A DNA stretch of 49,449 bases from Holophagales bacterium (lineage in GTDB: Bacteria > Acidobacteriota > Thermoanaerobaculia > Multivoradales > Multivoraceae). The stretch is from contig VXUF01000050.1 in the NCBI GenBank assembly GCA_009837085.1, positions 1 through 49,449 on the forward strand, written 5' to 3'. The notes beneath the pieces are model-generated. The model was given only the letters and a program-made list of their open reading frames with translations. It did no database searches and was not told the origin of the DNA. A program made the translations under genes and the position numbers. This document shows, one piece after another, positions 8,328-17,945 of the stretch; the first letter of the stretch is position 1, and each line of letters starts with the position of its first letter.

Positions 8328-9155
8328 ATGGCCGAGACGCCTGAGAGTCCACGCAGTGTTCGCACCGCCGGGCGCAAGCCGCGCAGCCAGATCGTCTGGC
8401 CGCTGGCCTTCGTCACGCTGATGCTGGGCCTCGTCCTGGCGATCGTGATCGGCTTCGTCATCATCCGGTTCACGATGCTCCCCCGGGAAGTCGTATCGGA
8501 AGGCCGCGAACTCGCTCGGGACGCGATCGAGGGTGTCGAGAGGATCGCCCGCGCCTTCAGCACCGGTACCGTCCAGACATCGTTCCTGAGCTACGCCACG
8601 GAGATCTCCGGCAACGCCTTCCTCCAGTTCGCCACCCTCGACCAGACGGAGCTGATCCAGCGGACGGACTCCGCCAGTCTGCTGTGGGGACGGCTCAGAC
8701 TGCCGGACGTCATGGTCGAAGCCCGCGTGCCGGTCCGTTACACCTACTACCTCGATCTCGAGGACGAGTGGTCGTTGACGCTCGAGGGAACGACGGTCCA
8801 CGTGCTGGCGCCCGGCGTTCGGGCGAACCGCCCGGCGGTCGATGCGTCGGCCATCGAGTACCGGGTGCAAACAGACTCCGTCCTGCGGGACGAGGACGCC
8901 GTTCTCGAACAGCTTCGGCTGCAGCTCATGGACCGCCTGGCCTCCCGCGCCGGCGAGAACATCGCGCTCGTGCGGGAGCTGGGGCGGCGCCGGACGGCGG
9001 ACTTCGTGCGCACGTTCCTGCTCTCGCAGTTCGGGGAAGACGCCGGCAGCTACCGAATCGAGGTGCGTTTCCGCGACGAGTTCGATGACTCCGGCGCGCC
9101 GCTGCAACCGGCCGTCGAAGTCCGCCGGCCGGCCGAGGAACCCGCGATTGACTGA
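8328..9155 (+). CDS. DUF4230-like membrane-anchored protein
   Basis: A 275-residue protein of unknown function. A basic N-terminus (residues 1-22) leads into one strong membrane helix, about residues 24-46. The rest looks extracytoplasmic: an amphipathic segment rich in Val/Glu, then 'VPVRYTYYLDLEDEW' and a C-terminal acidic region. The layout of one N-terminal helix plus a domain that starts with a conserved 'tight-binding' beta region resembles DUF4230 proteins; I rate that assignment as tentative. Its stop overlaps the TTG start of the downstream CoA-ligase gene by 8 bases, which suggests coupled translation. No catalytic motif is visible. Confidence 0.75.
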   Translation: MAETPESPRSVRTAGRKPRSQIVWPLAFVTLMLGLVLAIVIGFVIIRFTMLPREVVSEGRELARDAIEGVERIARAFSTGTVQTSFLSYATEISGNAFLQFATLDQTELIQRTDSASLLWGRLRLPDVMVEARVPVRYTYYLDLEDEWSLTLEGTTVHVLAPGVRANRPAVDASAIEYRVQTDSVLRDEDAVLEQLRLQLMDRLASRAGENIALVRELGRRRTADFVRTFLLSQFGEDAGSYRIEVRFRDEFDDSGAPLQPAVEVRRPAEEPAID

Positions 9156-10452
9156 CCGGCTGGCGCGCCAGCGCCAGCGCCTCAGGGCACGACAGGCCGA
9201 CCGCTTCGGCCGCATGGCGGAGCAGGTTTACCGCCACAACCCGTTCTACCGGGCGAAGTGGCGGGAAGCCGGGTTCGAGTCGCCGCCCACGCTCGACGAC
9301 CTCGCCGCGCTGCCCTTCACGACGAAGGAGGAGTTGGCCCGGGATCAGGAGGAGAACGCACCCTGGGGCACGAACCTCACCTTTCCTCTGGAGCGCTACG
9401 TCCGCGTCCACCGCACCTCCGGCACGACGGGCAAGCCGCTCCGCTGGCTCGACACGCCGGCGAGCTGGCAGTGGTTCCTCGACTGCTGGCTCGCGGTCTA
9501 CGAAGGCGCCGGAGTCACTCCCGCCGACCGGGTCTTCGCCGCCTTCGGCTTCGGTCCCTTCATCGGCTTCTGGACCGCCTTCGAGGCCGCGCAGCAGCTC
9601 GGCTGCCTGGTGCAGCCGGGTGGTCACCTCTCTACCGAGCAGCGGCTGCAGATGATGCAGGACGACGGCAGCACGGTGCTGCTGTCGACGCCCACCTATG
9701 CGTTGCGGATGCTCGACTCGGCCCGGCGCCTCGGCATCGACCTCGCGGACAGCGCCGTCGAACGAACGATCCACGCCGGCGAGCCCGGCGCCGGCGTACC
9801 TGCGGTCAAACGGGAGCTCGCGGAGGGCTTCGGCGCCAAGGTCTTCGACCACGCCGGCGCCACCGAGGTCGGCGCATGGGGCTGCCCCTGCGGCGCCGGT
9901 GAACGCCTGCACATCCTGGAAGAGGAGTTCATCGTCGAGTGGTTCGATCCGTCTACCGGCGAGCCGCTCGAGCCGGTCGACCCCGCGGCAAGCGATGCCG
10001 CCGAGCCGGCCCTGGGCGAGCTCGTGCTGACCAACCTGGGCCGGATCGGCAGTCCGGTCGTTCGTTACCGCACCGGGGATGTTGGACGCCTCTGCGCCGC
10101 CGGCTGTCCCTCTGGTCGGCCGACGATGTACCTGGACGGGGGCGTGCTGGCCCGGGCCGACGACATGTTCATCGTCCGGGGTATCAACGTCTACCCGAGC
10201 GCCGTCGACGCCCTGGTCCGCGAGGCCGGCGGAGTCGTCGAGTACAGCGCCACCGTGCGGCGACGCCGCCAGATGACCGAAGTCGAGCTGGAGGTCGAAC
10301 CCGAGGCGGGCGCGGACTCCGAGCGTCTCAGGTCCAGGCTCCAGGACCTGTTCGAGGAGCGGCTCAGCCTCCGGGTGCCGGTTCGGATCGCCGATGCCGG
10401 CTCGCTCCCCCGCTACGAACTGAAGGCGAAACGCTTCACGTTCCTCGACTAG
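9148..10452 (+). CDS. Phenylacetate-CoA ligase-like adenylate-forming enzyme
   Basis: A 434-residue member of the PaaK branch of ANL enzymes, which activate a carboxylic acid as acyl-AMP and pass it to CoA. It has 'YRHNPFYRAKW' near the N-terminus (typical of PaaK), the ATP-binding loop 'RTSGTTGKPLRW' near residues 90-101, 'HAGATEVGAWGC' and the hinge region 'YRTGDVGRLC', then 'DMFIVRGINVYPSAVD' of the C-terminal domain. The acid substrate is not evident. The frame is open far upstream inside the previous gene. I choose TTG at 9148, which has a GAGGAA tract about 7 bases upstream and gives family length; ATG at 9214 is the alternative. The 3' end overlaps the convergent transporter gene by 17 bases. 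Confidence 0.87.
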   Translation: MTDRLARQRQRLRARQADRFGRMAEQVYRHNPFYRAKWREAGFESPPTLDDLAALPFTTKEELARDQEENAPWGTNLTFPLERYVRVHRTSGTTGKPLRWLDTPASWQWFLDCWLAVYEGAGVTPADRVFAAFGFGPFIGFWTAFEAAQQLGCLVQPGGHLSTEQRLQMMQDDGSTVLLSTPTYALRMLDSARRLGIDLADSAVERTIHAGEPGAGVPAVKRELAEGFGAKVFDHAGATEVGAWGCPCGAGERLHILEEEFIVEWFDPSTGEPLEPVDPAASDAAEPALGELVLTNLGRIGSPVVRYRTGDVGRLCAAGCPSGRPTMYLDGGVLARADDMFIVRGINVYPSAVDALVREAGGVVEYSATVRRRRQMTEVELEVEPEAGADSERLRSRLQDLFEERLSLRVPVRIADAGSLPRYELKAKRFTFLD

Positions 10453-12607
10453 CGGGCTCCCCTGCTTCGCCGCGGTCAGGACGGTTCAAGACCAGGAGCG
10501 CCGCGAACAGGAGGGCGCCCACGCCGTTCACGACGAGTCCCATGGTGGCGCCGCCCAGATCGGGAACCAGGAGCAGGGCCGCCGCTACCAGCATGAGGAC
10601 CCGCAGCGGCAGGGTGAGTTCGGATCGCAGATAGCCGCCGATCCCGGAAGCCAGGGCCACGATGCCGACGATCGCCGCGCCGAGCGCCAGCACCAGAGGC
10701 GGCAGCCCCGCCGCGCCGGAAGCGAAGAGACTCGCCCCGCTCTCGTCCATCATCAGCAGTGCGGGCCGGTAGATGAACATGAAGGGCAGGGTGAAGCCGA
10801 CCAGGGCGAAGCGGAACGCAGCCAGCGCGGTCGGCATGACCGGCGCCTGGGCGAGGCTGGATGCAGCGTAGGCCGCGAGCGCGACCGGGGGCGTCACCAT
10901 GGACATCATCCCGAAGTAGAAGATGAACAGGTGAGCCGCAAGCGGAATCACGCCGAGTTCCGAAAGCAGCGAGCCCATCAGTGTCGCCATCAGCAGGTAA
11001 CACACCACCGACGGCACGCCCATGCCCAGCACCAGCGAGGTGACCATGATGCCGAGCAGGGCCAGGAACAGGTTCGTCGCCACGACGCCCTTGATCGCGG
11101 CCGAGAAGTCCGCCGCGATGCCCGTCTGCTGCACGATGCCGATGACAACGCCCACGCAGGCGCTGGCCGCGACCAGGGGGATCCCGTTGCGGGCGGCCCG
11201 GGTCAGGGCGCCGAGTACGTGGGGCCGGAAGACCCGGTGAACGAGGCCGAACGCCATCAGGCCGAACATCGCGACGATCCCGGACGAGAGCCAGGACTCG
11301 AACACCTGCCGGAACGACGGATCGGCGGGGAGCTCGGCCCAGACCACCTGGTGCACCAGAGCCACGAGCCCGAAGCAGCCAAGGGCCAGGTGGCGCAGTC
11401 TCCGGGGCAGGTCGATCTCAGGTCGCAGCACGGCCAGCACCAGGATCACGATCAGGGCGCCCGTTACCGCCCGGAACGGCGAGAACCGGAGCAGCAGGAG
11501 CAGGACCAGGGTGGACAGGCCGGCGACGAAGACAAGGGCGTCGAAGCGCCGCACCGGAGGCGGCTCGCCGTCCCGTTCCGGGGTCCCGATCCGCCGCGAG
11601 TAGAAATGCACGATCAGGAAGATCGAGAGGTAGAACAGGATCGCGGGCAGCAGCGCCGCCTGCACGATCTGCAGAAAAGTGACCTGGGGCTCGACGATCT
11701 CGAGCATCATGTAGGCGCCGGCGCCCATGACCGGCGGCACCAGGGCGCCCCCGGAGGCTGCCGCCGCCTCGACCGCGGCCGCCACGTGACGCCTGAAGCC
11801 GTTGCTCCTCATCATCGGAATGGTGAAGGCGCCGGTCGTCACGGCGTTCGCCACCGCGCTGCCGGACAGCGAGCCCAGCAGCCCACTGCTCAGCACCGCC
11901 ACCTTCGCCGGGCCGCCAGGTCTGGACCCGAACACCCGCTCGGCGAAGCGCATGATGAACTGCGTCGCTCCGGACATCTCGAGGAAGGACCCGAAGACGA
12001 CGAACAGGAAGACGTAGCGGAACATGACCGACGCCGCCGGGCCGAAGACGCCAAGGCTCTGCAGGAAGGTCGTGCCGACCACGTCGCGGGGGCTCTGCCC
12101 GGCATGTGGAAACAGCCAGTCCGGCAGGAGAGCCCAACCGTTGCGGAGGCTGAAGTAGCAGTAGAGCGTGTGGGCGACGAAGACCAGCGCAAGGGCCGGG
12201 ACGATCCAGCCGATGCTCCGGCGAGCGGCTTCCAGCACCAGCAGAAGGCCGATCAGACCGAGGCCGATGTCCGCCCCCGTCTCGATCCCGGCCCGGTTGC
12301 CCAGCGACCTGCCGCCCGACCACAGGTGCTCGAACGCCGGCTCCGTCTGCACGACCACGTAGGCACAGACGGCCACGGCCAGAAGACCGAAAAGTAGATC
12401 CAGGCCGCGCAGCCACGAGTACGACCCGAGCTTCGGATGGACCGGAAAGGCGAGAAAGCAGAGCAGCAGCCCGAGGCCGACGAACACCGCCAGGGACGAC
12501 TGCGGCAGCAGCAGGCCGAAGTTGACCTCGAAGAGAACGAAGAAGCAGAGAACGGCGCCGAGTCCCGCTATCAGGCCCCGGCGCATCCGCTCAGCGGCTT
12601 CGTTCAA
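10436..12607 (-). CDS. TRAP transporter fused permease (DctQ-DctM type)
   Basis: A 723-residue very hydrophobic protein with many predicted membrane helices. It is a fusion of the small (4-helix, DctQ-like) and large (DctM-like) TRAP membrane subunits, the usual partner of TAXI solute-binding proteins. 'GSFLEMSGATQFIMRFAERVFG', 'SGSAVANAVTTGAFTIPMM' and 'GAYMMLEIVEPQ' are typical DctM regions. TRAP systems import organic acids or similar solutes using the sodium gradient, which fits the Na+-NQR pump in this window. The predicted start is a TTG whose TTGA overlaps the stop of the binding-protein gene; ATG at 12586 is the alternative. The 3' end overlaps the convergent CoA-ligase gene. Confidence 0.92.
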   Translation of the reverse strand: MNEAAERMRRGLIAGLGAVLCFFVLFEVNFGLLLPQSSLAVFVGLGLLLCFLAFPVHPKLGSYSWLRGLDLLFGLLAVAVCAYVVVQTEPAFEHLWSGGRSLGNRAGIETGADIGLGLIGLLLVLEAARRSIGWIVPALALVFVAHTLYCYFSLRNGWALLPDWLFPHAGQSPRDVVGTTFLQSLGVFGPAASVMFRYVFLFVVFGSFLEMSGATQFIMRFAERVFGSRPGGPAKVAVLSSGLLGSLSGSAVANAVTTGAFTIPMMRSNGFRRHVAAAVEAAAASGGALVPPVMGAGAYMMLEIVEPQVTFLQIVQAALLPAILFYLSIFLIVHFYSRRIGTPERDGEPPPVRRFDALVFVAGLSTLVLLLLLRFSPFRAVTGALIVILVLAVLRPEIDLPRRLRHLALGCFGLVALVHQVVWAELPADPSFRQVFESWLSSGIVAMFGLMAFGLVHRVFRPHVLGALTRAARNGIPLVAASACVGVVIGIVQQTGIAADFSAAIKGVVATNLFLALLGIMVTSLVLGMGVPSVVCYLLMATLMGSLLSELGVIPLAAHLFIFYFGMMSMVTPPVALAAYAASSLAQAPVMPTALAAFRFALVGFTLPFMFIYRPALLMMDESGASLFASGAAGLPPLVLALGAAIVGIVALASGIGGYLRSELTLPLRVLMLVAAALLLVPDLGGATMGLVVNGVGALLFAALLVLNRPDRGEAGEPASRGT

Positions 12608-13590
12608 CCGCCCGCTTCGGGCCAGATGCCGATCTCGCGGTAGAAACGCTCCGCCCCCGGGTGGAACGGCGTGCCGGTGTTGCGAGCGACGTTCGCCTCG
12701 TTGATCGCACGGCCGGCGGGGTGCTTCTCGGCAATGGCCTGGCGGTTCTCCCAGATCGTCTTCGTGATCCGGTAGATCAGTTCCTCATCCGCGTCGGCGT
12801 AGGTGATCAGATGCATCGAGCCGACGTTGAGACCGGGGTAGTCCTCGGTGAGGTCGGAGTAGGCGTCGGCCGGAATCGTGGCGAGCTGGAAGAAGGGGAA
12901 GTCACGCGCGAGTTGCTGCCGCTTCTCCTCGTCGAACGGCAGGAAGACGATGTCGTGGGTGCTGCTGGCCTGGGTCACCGATCCGGTCGGCACCGCGCCG
13001 CCGAGGAAGGCGGCGTCGATCGTGCCGTCCCCCAGCATGTCGACCGCCCCGCTCTGGGTGCCGTAGACCTGCGTGAAGTCGTCGTACGTCACGCCGTGGG
13101 CGGCGAGGAGCGGTTCGACGAACATCTCGAAGCCCGCGCCGGCCACGCCGACCATCGCCCGCTTCCCGGCGAGGTCCCCCAGCGACGTCAGCCCGGAGTC
13201 GGCCTTGGCGATGAAGGTCGCGATGTTCGGGGCCAGCGTTGCGACCGCGCGGATCTCGTAGCTCTGCTCCCAGCCCGACTCGCCCAGAACCGCGAAGTAA
13301 CTGATCGCCGAGTTCGACATGGCGAGTTCCAGCTCGCCACGTGCGAGCCGGCGGATGTTCTCCTGCGACCCCTTCGTCCCGCGCGGCTGAACCCGCCAGT
13401 TGTTCTCCCCGCGGTTGTCGTTCAGCACTTCCGCGATCGCGCCGCCGACGACCGGAAAGGCTCCGCCGACGGGCGCCGTGCCCATGCTCAGGAAGCGCGG
13501 GTTGCCGGAGCCGCCATCCGCTCCATCGCCGCCACCGCAGGCAAGCGGCACGACGAGTGCGGGCAGGAGAATGAGCAGACGGTTCTTCAT
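12604..13590 (-). CDS. TAXI-family TRAP solute-binding lipoprotein
   Basis: A 328-residue TAXI (TRAP-associated extracytoplasmic immunogenic) binding protein. The N-terminus is a basic start, a hydrophobic run and Cys18 ('VVPLAC', an imperfect lipobox) followed by a Gly/Asp-rich linker, so it is probably a lipoprotein. 'LSMGTAPVGGAFPVVGGAIAEV' near residue 35 is the family signature (usually 'IGTGGTGGVYYPLG'), and 'ISYFAVLGESGW', 'AVATLAPNIATFIAKADSG' and 'AFLGGAVPTGSV' follow. The ATG has a GAGGT tract 8 bases upstream. It is the first gene of a two-gene unit with the fused permease. The ligand is unknown. Confidence 0.92.
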   Translation of the reverse strand: MKNRLLILLPALVVPLACGGGDGADGGSGNPRFLSMGTAPVGGAFPVVGGAIAEVLNDNRGENNWRVQPRGTKGSQENIRRLARGELELAMSNSAISYFAVLGESGWEQSYEIRAVATLAPNIATFIAKADSGLTSLGDLAGKRAMVGVAGAGFEMFVEPLLAAHGVTYDDFTQVYGTQSGAVDMLGDGTIDAAFLGGAVPTGSVTQASSTHDIVFLPFDEEKRQQLARDFPFFQLATIPADAYSDLTEDYPGLNVGSMHLITYADADEELIYRITKTIWENRQAIAEKHPAGRAINEANVARNTGTPFHPGAERFYREIGIWPEAGG

Positions 13591-13673
13591 CGGCGCGGAC
13601 CTCGGTGACGGAAAGCCAACGCACCAGCGGGGCGCGGCAGGCGATCATAACTCGCCGGCCGCCGGCCCCGGCT

Positions 13674-14978
13674 CTATGGTTCGACGATGCAGTAGAGGAA
13701 GCTGTCGGTCCGCAGGTAGAGGCGGCCCTCGGCCACGCCGAGCGACGACAGCGTGAAGCCCTGGACCTGGTTCTTCGCCAGGATCTCGAACTCGGGGCCG
13801 TCCCGGACCACCGTGGTCACTCCGTCCTCGCTGGTCGCGTAGACCTTGCCGTCGGCTACCAGCAGCGAAGCGCTGTAGGTGCCCGGCTCGAGCCGCTGGT
13901 TCTCCCAGTCCGGCGCGCCGGTTCCGGCGTCGAGCCGCGACAGGAGACCGTTGTCGCGGAGCAGGTAGAGGGTCTCGCCGTCCGTCGCGGGAGTCGGCAC
14001 GTCGGGACCGCGGTCGGTCTCCCAGAGGAGTTCGGGTTCGCCGCCGGCCCGGAGCCGCAACGCCTTCATCGGATTGACGCGGGTGGGGACGAAGACCAGA
14101 TCCCCCGCCGAAACCGGCGACGCGACGACCCGGTACATCGGGCTGTCCCTCGGGTTGAAGCCCTCCACACGCCATAGCTCGCGGCCGGTTTCCGGGTCGT
14201 GCCCGGTAGCAACGTCGCCGCCGTTCAACACCAGGACATGCCCGTCGCCACTCTCCACGAGTGCCGGCGTGATGTAGGCGTCGGGGGACTCCATGCGGGC
14301 GTCCGTCGGCCGCTCCTGTCTCCAGATCGTCTCCCCGGAAGAGGAGTCGATCGCCAGAAGATAGGACGGATCGTCTGTCTTCATGCCGTGCAGGACCGGC
14401 ACGTAGAGCACCTCCCGCCAAAGCAGCGCGGATGAGCCATAGCCATGGTTCAGACCGAAGGCGCCGTAGTCCTGTTCGAGTTCGCGCGCCCAGAGCTGGT
14501 TCCCGTCGAAGTCATAGGCCTGCAGGGCGCCGGTTCCCGTCAGCACCCAGACCCGCTCACCGTCGGTGATCGGAGACGGCGACGACATGTTGTGCTTGCG
14601 CTGGAATCGGTTGCCGCCCCCGATCGTTCGTTGCCACACGACGTCCCCCGAACCGGCCTCGACGCGCCACAGCGAAAGATCGTCGCCCTCGGCGACGTTC
14701 AGGAACACGATGTCATCGACCACGATGGGAGTCGATCCGGAACGGTCCGGCAACGGCAGCTTCCAGAGGATGTTCCGCTCCGCGTTGCCGTCGTGCGACC
14801 ACTCCAGCGGCAGGCCGGTGTGCTCGCTGTAGCCGTTTCGCGCGGGCCCGCGCCAGTTCGGCCAGTCCGTCCCGCTCGCTGCCTGCGCCGCGAAGACCGC
14901 CGGCAGGATGCCCCAGACGGCCCGCCGCCACCCGCCGCGATGGCGTCGACTCCGCGGCTCCACCTTCGTTCGGTTCAC
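13674..14978 (-). CDS. PQQ-like beta-propeller repeat protein, exported
   Basis: A 434-residue exported protein. A basic N-terminus is followed by a signal-peptide-like segment ending near 'AAQAASG' and then 'DWPNWRGPARNGYSE', the hallmark opening of PQQ-binding-like eight-blade propeller proteins common in Acidobacteriota and Planctomycetota. Repeats carry the 'LWKLPLPDRSGSTPIVV', 'VVWQRTIGGGN' and 'ELLWETDRG' type of blade ends. Members without the dehydrogenase residues usually act as scaffolds or binding proteins; I see no evidence for a bound PQQ enzyme. The ATG overlaps the stop of the upstream M16 peptidase gene (ATGA), so the two are likely made together. Confidence 0.87.
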   Translation of the reverse strand: MNRTKVEPRSRRHRGGWRRAVWGILPAVFAAQAASGTDWPNWRGPARNGYSEHTGLPLEWSHDGNAERNILWKLPLPDRSGSTPIVVDDIVFLNVAEGDDLSLWRVEAGSGDVVWQRTIGGGNRFQRKHNMSSPSPITDGERVWVLTGTGALQAYDFDGNQLWARELEQDYGAFGLNHGYGSSALLWREVLYVPVLHGMKTDDPSYLLAIDSSSGETIWRQERPTDARMESPDAYITPALVESGDGHVLVLNGGDVATGHDPETGRELWRVEGFNPRDSPMYRVVASPVSAGDLVFVPTRVNPMKALRLRAGGEPELLWETDRGPDVPTPATDGETLYLLRDNGLLSRLDAGTGAPDWENQRLEPGTYSASLLVADGKVYATSEDGVTTVVRDGPEFEILAKNQVQGFTLSSLGVAEGRLYLRTDSFLYCIVEP

Positions 14979-17914
14979 GCTGCCTCCCTTGCCGCGGCCG
15001 GCTCGGCGGCTTCCCCGCCGTCACTGTCGTCCCGCGCTTCCGCCGACTCCGGCATCAGCAGCACCTGGATCCGGTTCTCGCCACCAAGGTAGTCAACGGC
15101 GGCGGCGCGGATCATCTCGGCGTCGAGTTCATCGAACCGTTTCTCGTACGCCAGGATGCTGAGCGGATCCTCGTCGAACTGGTAGACGGTCTGCAGCACT
15201 CCCAGCCAGAAGCCGTTCGTCTCCTTCGCCGTTTCGCGGCCCCGTCGCTGCTGCTCCCGTATCTGGGCGACTTCCTCATCCGTCGCGAGTTCGGTCCGGA
15301 CAAGCTCGATCTCCTCCTGGACCGCCTGGAGCATCTCCTCGACCCGAGCCGGGTCGCAGCCGAAGGAGACCTGCACGGCGAACTCCTGAACCGGGATCCT
15401 CTCGGCGCCTCCGGACACGTTCGCGCCGTAGGTACCGCCGAGTTCCTCCCGCAGGCGCTCTCGCAGACGATCCCGCAGCAACGAGACCATGGAGCTCAGG
15501 CGGTAGCGGTTCAACTGGCTCTGCTCGAACGGTCCGCTGAACACCAGGGCGACCTGGCTCTGCTCCTCCAGGCCCTTGTACACCGTCCGTTCGATGCGAC
15601 CCCGGGGGCTCCGAACTCCCACGTCTCGCCAGGCTTCCTCGCGACCGGTCGACGGTAGACCGCCCAACCAGGTCTCGACGAGAGGTTGGATCGCCTCGAG
15701 ATCAAAACTGCCGGCAAAGAAGAAGGTGAAGTCGGAGAAGTCCCGGAACCGGTCTTCGTAGACGGCGAAAACCCGGTCCTGGTCCAGGTCTCCCAGCATC
15801 TCCTCGGTGATCATGCGGCGCCGCGGGTGGTTTTGGCTCACGAGCTCCACCAACGTCTTGAGGAAGGCGTACCTTGGCATCGCGCTCTGGTTGCGCAGCA
15901 ACGCGCCCTGACGGGTGAGGAAGGACTCGTACGCCTCGGCGTCCCGTCGGGGCGACGTCCCGCTCAGGTAGATCAACTCGAACAGCGTCTCCAGGTCCTT
16001 GGGCGAGCCCCGGCCGCTGAACCCCTCGAACAGAGGCCCCAGGACCGGACCGACGCGCGCGACCTTGCCGGCCAGCGCCTTGTTCAACTGGGTGAGGCTG
16101 AAGTTTCCCAACCCGGAGAGTTGCACCACCGAAGTCGCCAGGTTCGCCTCCAGCCAGTCTTCGTCTGAAACGAGTGAAGCGCCCCCCGGGCTGAAGGCGC
16201 CGACGAGGACCTCATCGTTCTTGAAGTCGCTAGGCCGCAGGACCACCCGGACGCCGTTCGACAGCCGCCACTCGGTGACGCCGAGTTCTTCGATCGCCGA
16301 TCGTTCGACGATTCGGCCCGGAGTCGGCCGGACAGGTACCAGGGCGCCCTCGCCGACGTCGTCCTCGTAGGCCGCTACCTCCGCCTGGCCTATCCGGTCG
16401 AACACGGCCAGCAGATCCTCCTCGACCGGCGGCTCCAGCCCCTCCTTCTCCGGGCCGCTGGCGAGGATGACCCGATCCTCGTCGTGGATCCACTCGTCGG
16501 CGATCCTGTTCACTTCCTCGAGGGTGATCCCGGGAACGTACCGCCGAGCCAACTCGCGCTCGTAGGCGATCCCCGGGAACGGTTCGTCGGTCAGGAAGTT
16601 CCGCTGATACTCCCCAACGTACGCGGCGGAGTGGGTCTTGTCGCGCTCGTCCCAGGCACGGTCCATCGAGCGCAGCGTGTTCACCCTGGCCCGTTCCAGC
16701 TCGCTCTCCTCGAAGCCGTGGCGACGCGCGCGCTCGGACTCGGTGAGCAACGCCTCCAGAGCCCGGACTTCGGCACCTTCCCGGGCCCCGGCCCGGAGCA
16801 GGTAGAGGCTGCGGGTCCGCGCCAGCGTCCCACGGCTGCTGGTGGCGCCGATGAATGGCGGGTCGGCTTCTTCGGCACGCTCGGCCAGCCGGTTGTTCAG
16901 CAGGCCGTTGTAGAGACCGCGGACCAGCCTCCCCCGGTAGTCGGCAACGGTGACGAACTCGTCCGCTTCGCCCTTGAAGGCAACCGAGATCGAGGAGCGC
17001 GTCAACTCGGGATCGCTGAAGATGGAAACCAGAGTCTCCTCGTGGGGCGGAATCTCCGCCTCGAAGCGTTCGCGCGGCTCTTCCGGTCCCTCGAGTCCGG
17101 CAAAGCGCCGCCTGATGTCCGCCTCCATCGCGGCCGGATCAAAGTCGCCGACCGCGACGATGGCCATCAGGTCCGGCCGGTACCAGTCCCGGTAGAAGTC
17201 CCGCAACCGCTGGGGCGGAACCTCGCGCAGCATCTCCGGATCGCCGATCGGCAACCGTTCGGCGTAGCGCGAGCCATGGAAGCGATAGGGGATCTCGGCG
17301 TCGCGAAGCCTCGCTCCCGCGCCCCGGCCGCCCCGCCACTCCTCGATCACGACGCCTCGCTCAAGCTCGATCTCTTCGTCCTCGAGCGTGACGGCGGACG
17401 CCCAGTCCTCCAGCACGAGAAGCGCCTTGTCCAGAATCTCCGCATCGTCGGTCGGCACTTCCAGCATGTAGACCGTCTCGTCGAAGCTGGTGTACGCGTT
17501 GACGTCGGGCCCGAAGCGCATGCCGATGCCCTGCAGATAGTCGAGCAGCTCCGTCTTCTCGAAGTGCTTCGTGCCGTTGAACGCCATGTGCTCGACGAAG
17601 TGAGCGAGTCCGAGCTGGTCGTCGTCTTCCAGCACCGAGCCGGCCCGGACGATGAGCCTCAGGAAAGCGCGGTTCTCAGGACGGCCGTTCTCCCTCACGT
17701 AGTACCGGAGCCCGTTCTCGAGGTGGCCGGTGAGCACCGCCGGATCCTGGGGCAGGACCTCGGTCAGCTCGTAGGTCCAGTCCGGAGACGACCCGGCCTC
17801 CCCCGAGGCACCGTCGCCGGTCTCCTGGGCTCCCGCCGACGGATGCCCCACTAGCAAAGCGGCCGCCACGGCCAGCCAGATGAAGCACGCGGCGCGTGGG
17901 TGACGCTCGATCAT
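14975..17914 (-). CDS. M16-family zinc metallopeptidase, exported, two-domain
   Basis: A 979-residue pitrilysin/insulinase-type peptidase with a signal peptide ('CFIWLAVAAALLVGHPSAGAQ'). The inverted zinc motif HFVEH lies at about residues 105-109, with the distal Glu near residue 185 ('ELERGVVIEEW'), so the N-terminal domain should be active. The C-terminal M16 half, from about residue 540 ('TEWRLSNGVRVVL'), has no HxxEH, as is normal for the clamshell's inactive half. I choose ATG at 17914 because AGGAGG lies 8 bases upstream; a TTG directly before it is less likely. It probably degrades peptides in the periplasm. It overlaps the downstream propeller gene by 4 bases. Confidence 0.92.
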   Translation of the reverse strand: MIERHPRAACFIWLAVAAALLVGHPSAGAQETGDGASGEAGSSPDWTYELTEVLPQDPAVLTGHLENGLRYYVRENGRPENRAFLRLIVRAGSVLEDDDQLGLAHFVEHMAFNGTKHFEKTELLDYLQGIGMRFGPDVNAYTSFDETVYMLEVPTDDAEILDKALLVLEDWASAVTLEDEEIELERGVVIEEWRGGRGAGARLRDAEIPYRFHGSRYAERLPIGDPEMLREVPPQRLRDFYRDWYRPDLMAIVAVGDFDPAAMEADIRRRFAGLEGPEEPRERFEAEIPPHEETLVSIFSDPELTRSSISVAFKGEADEFVTVADYRGRLVRGLYNGLLNNRLAERAEEADPPFIGATSSRGTLARTRSLYLLRAGAREGAEVRALEALLTESERARRHGFEESELERARVNTLRSMDRAWDERDKTHSAAYVGEYQRNFLTDEPFPGIAYERELARRYVPGITLEEVNRIADEWIHDEDRVILASGPEKEGLEPPVEEDLLAVFDRIGQAEVAAYEDDVGEGALVPVRPTPGRIVERSAIEELGVTEWRLSNGVRVVLRPSDFKNDEVLVGAFSPGGASLVSDEDWLEANLATSVVQLSGLGNFSLTQLNKALAGKVARVGPVLGPLFEGFSGRGSPKDLETLFELIYLSGTSPRRDAEAYESFLTRQGALLRNQSAMPRYAFLKTLVELVSQNHPRRRMITEEMLGDLDQDRVFAVYEDRFRDFSDFTFFFAGSFDLEAIQPLVETWLGGLPSTGREEAWRDVGVRSPRGRIERTVYKGLEEQSQVALVFSGPFEQSQLNRYRLSSMVSLLRDRLRERLREELGGTYGANVSGGAERIPVQEFAVQVSFGCDPARVEEMLQAVQEEIELVRTELATDEEVAQIREQQRRGRETAKETNGFWLGVLQTVYQFDEDPLSILAYEKRFDELDAEMIRAAAVDYLGGENRIQVLLMPESAEARDDSDGGEAAEPAAAREAA

Positions 17915-17945
17915 CAACGTTTCCTCCTGTGATTCCGTGAGACGC

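Noticed and set aside
10931..12397. 488-residue His/Gln/Glu-rich plus-strand frame opposite the TRAP permease
   Set aside because: Its odd composition is what the reverse complement of membrane-helix codons gives; no family match.
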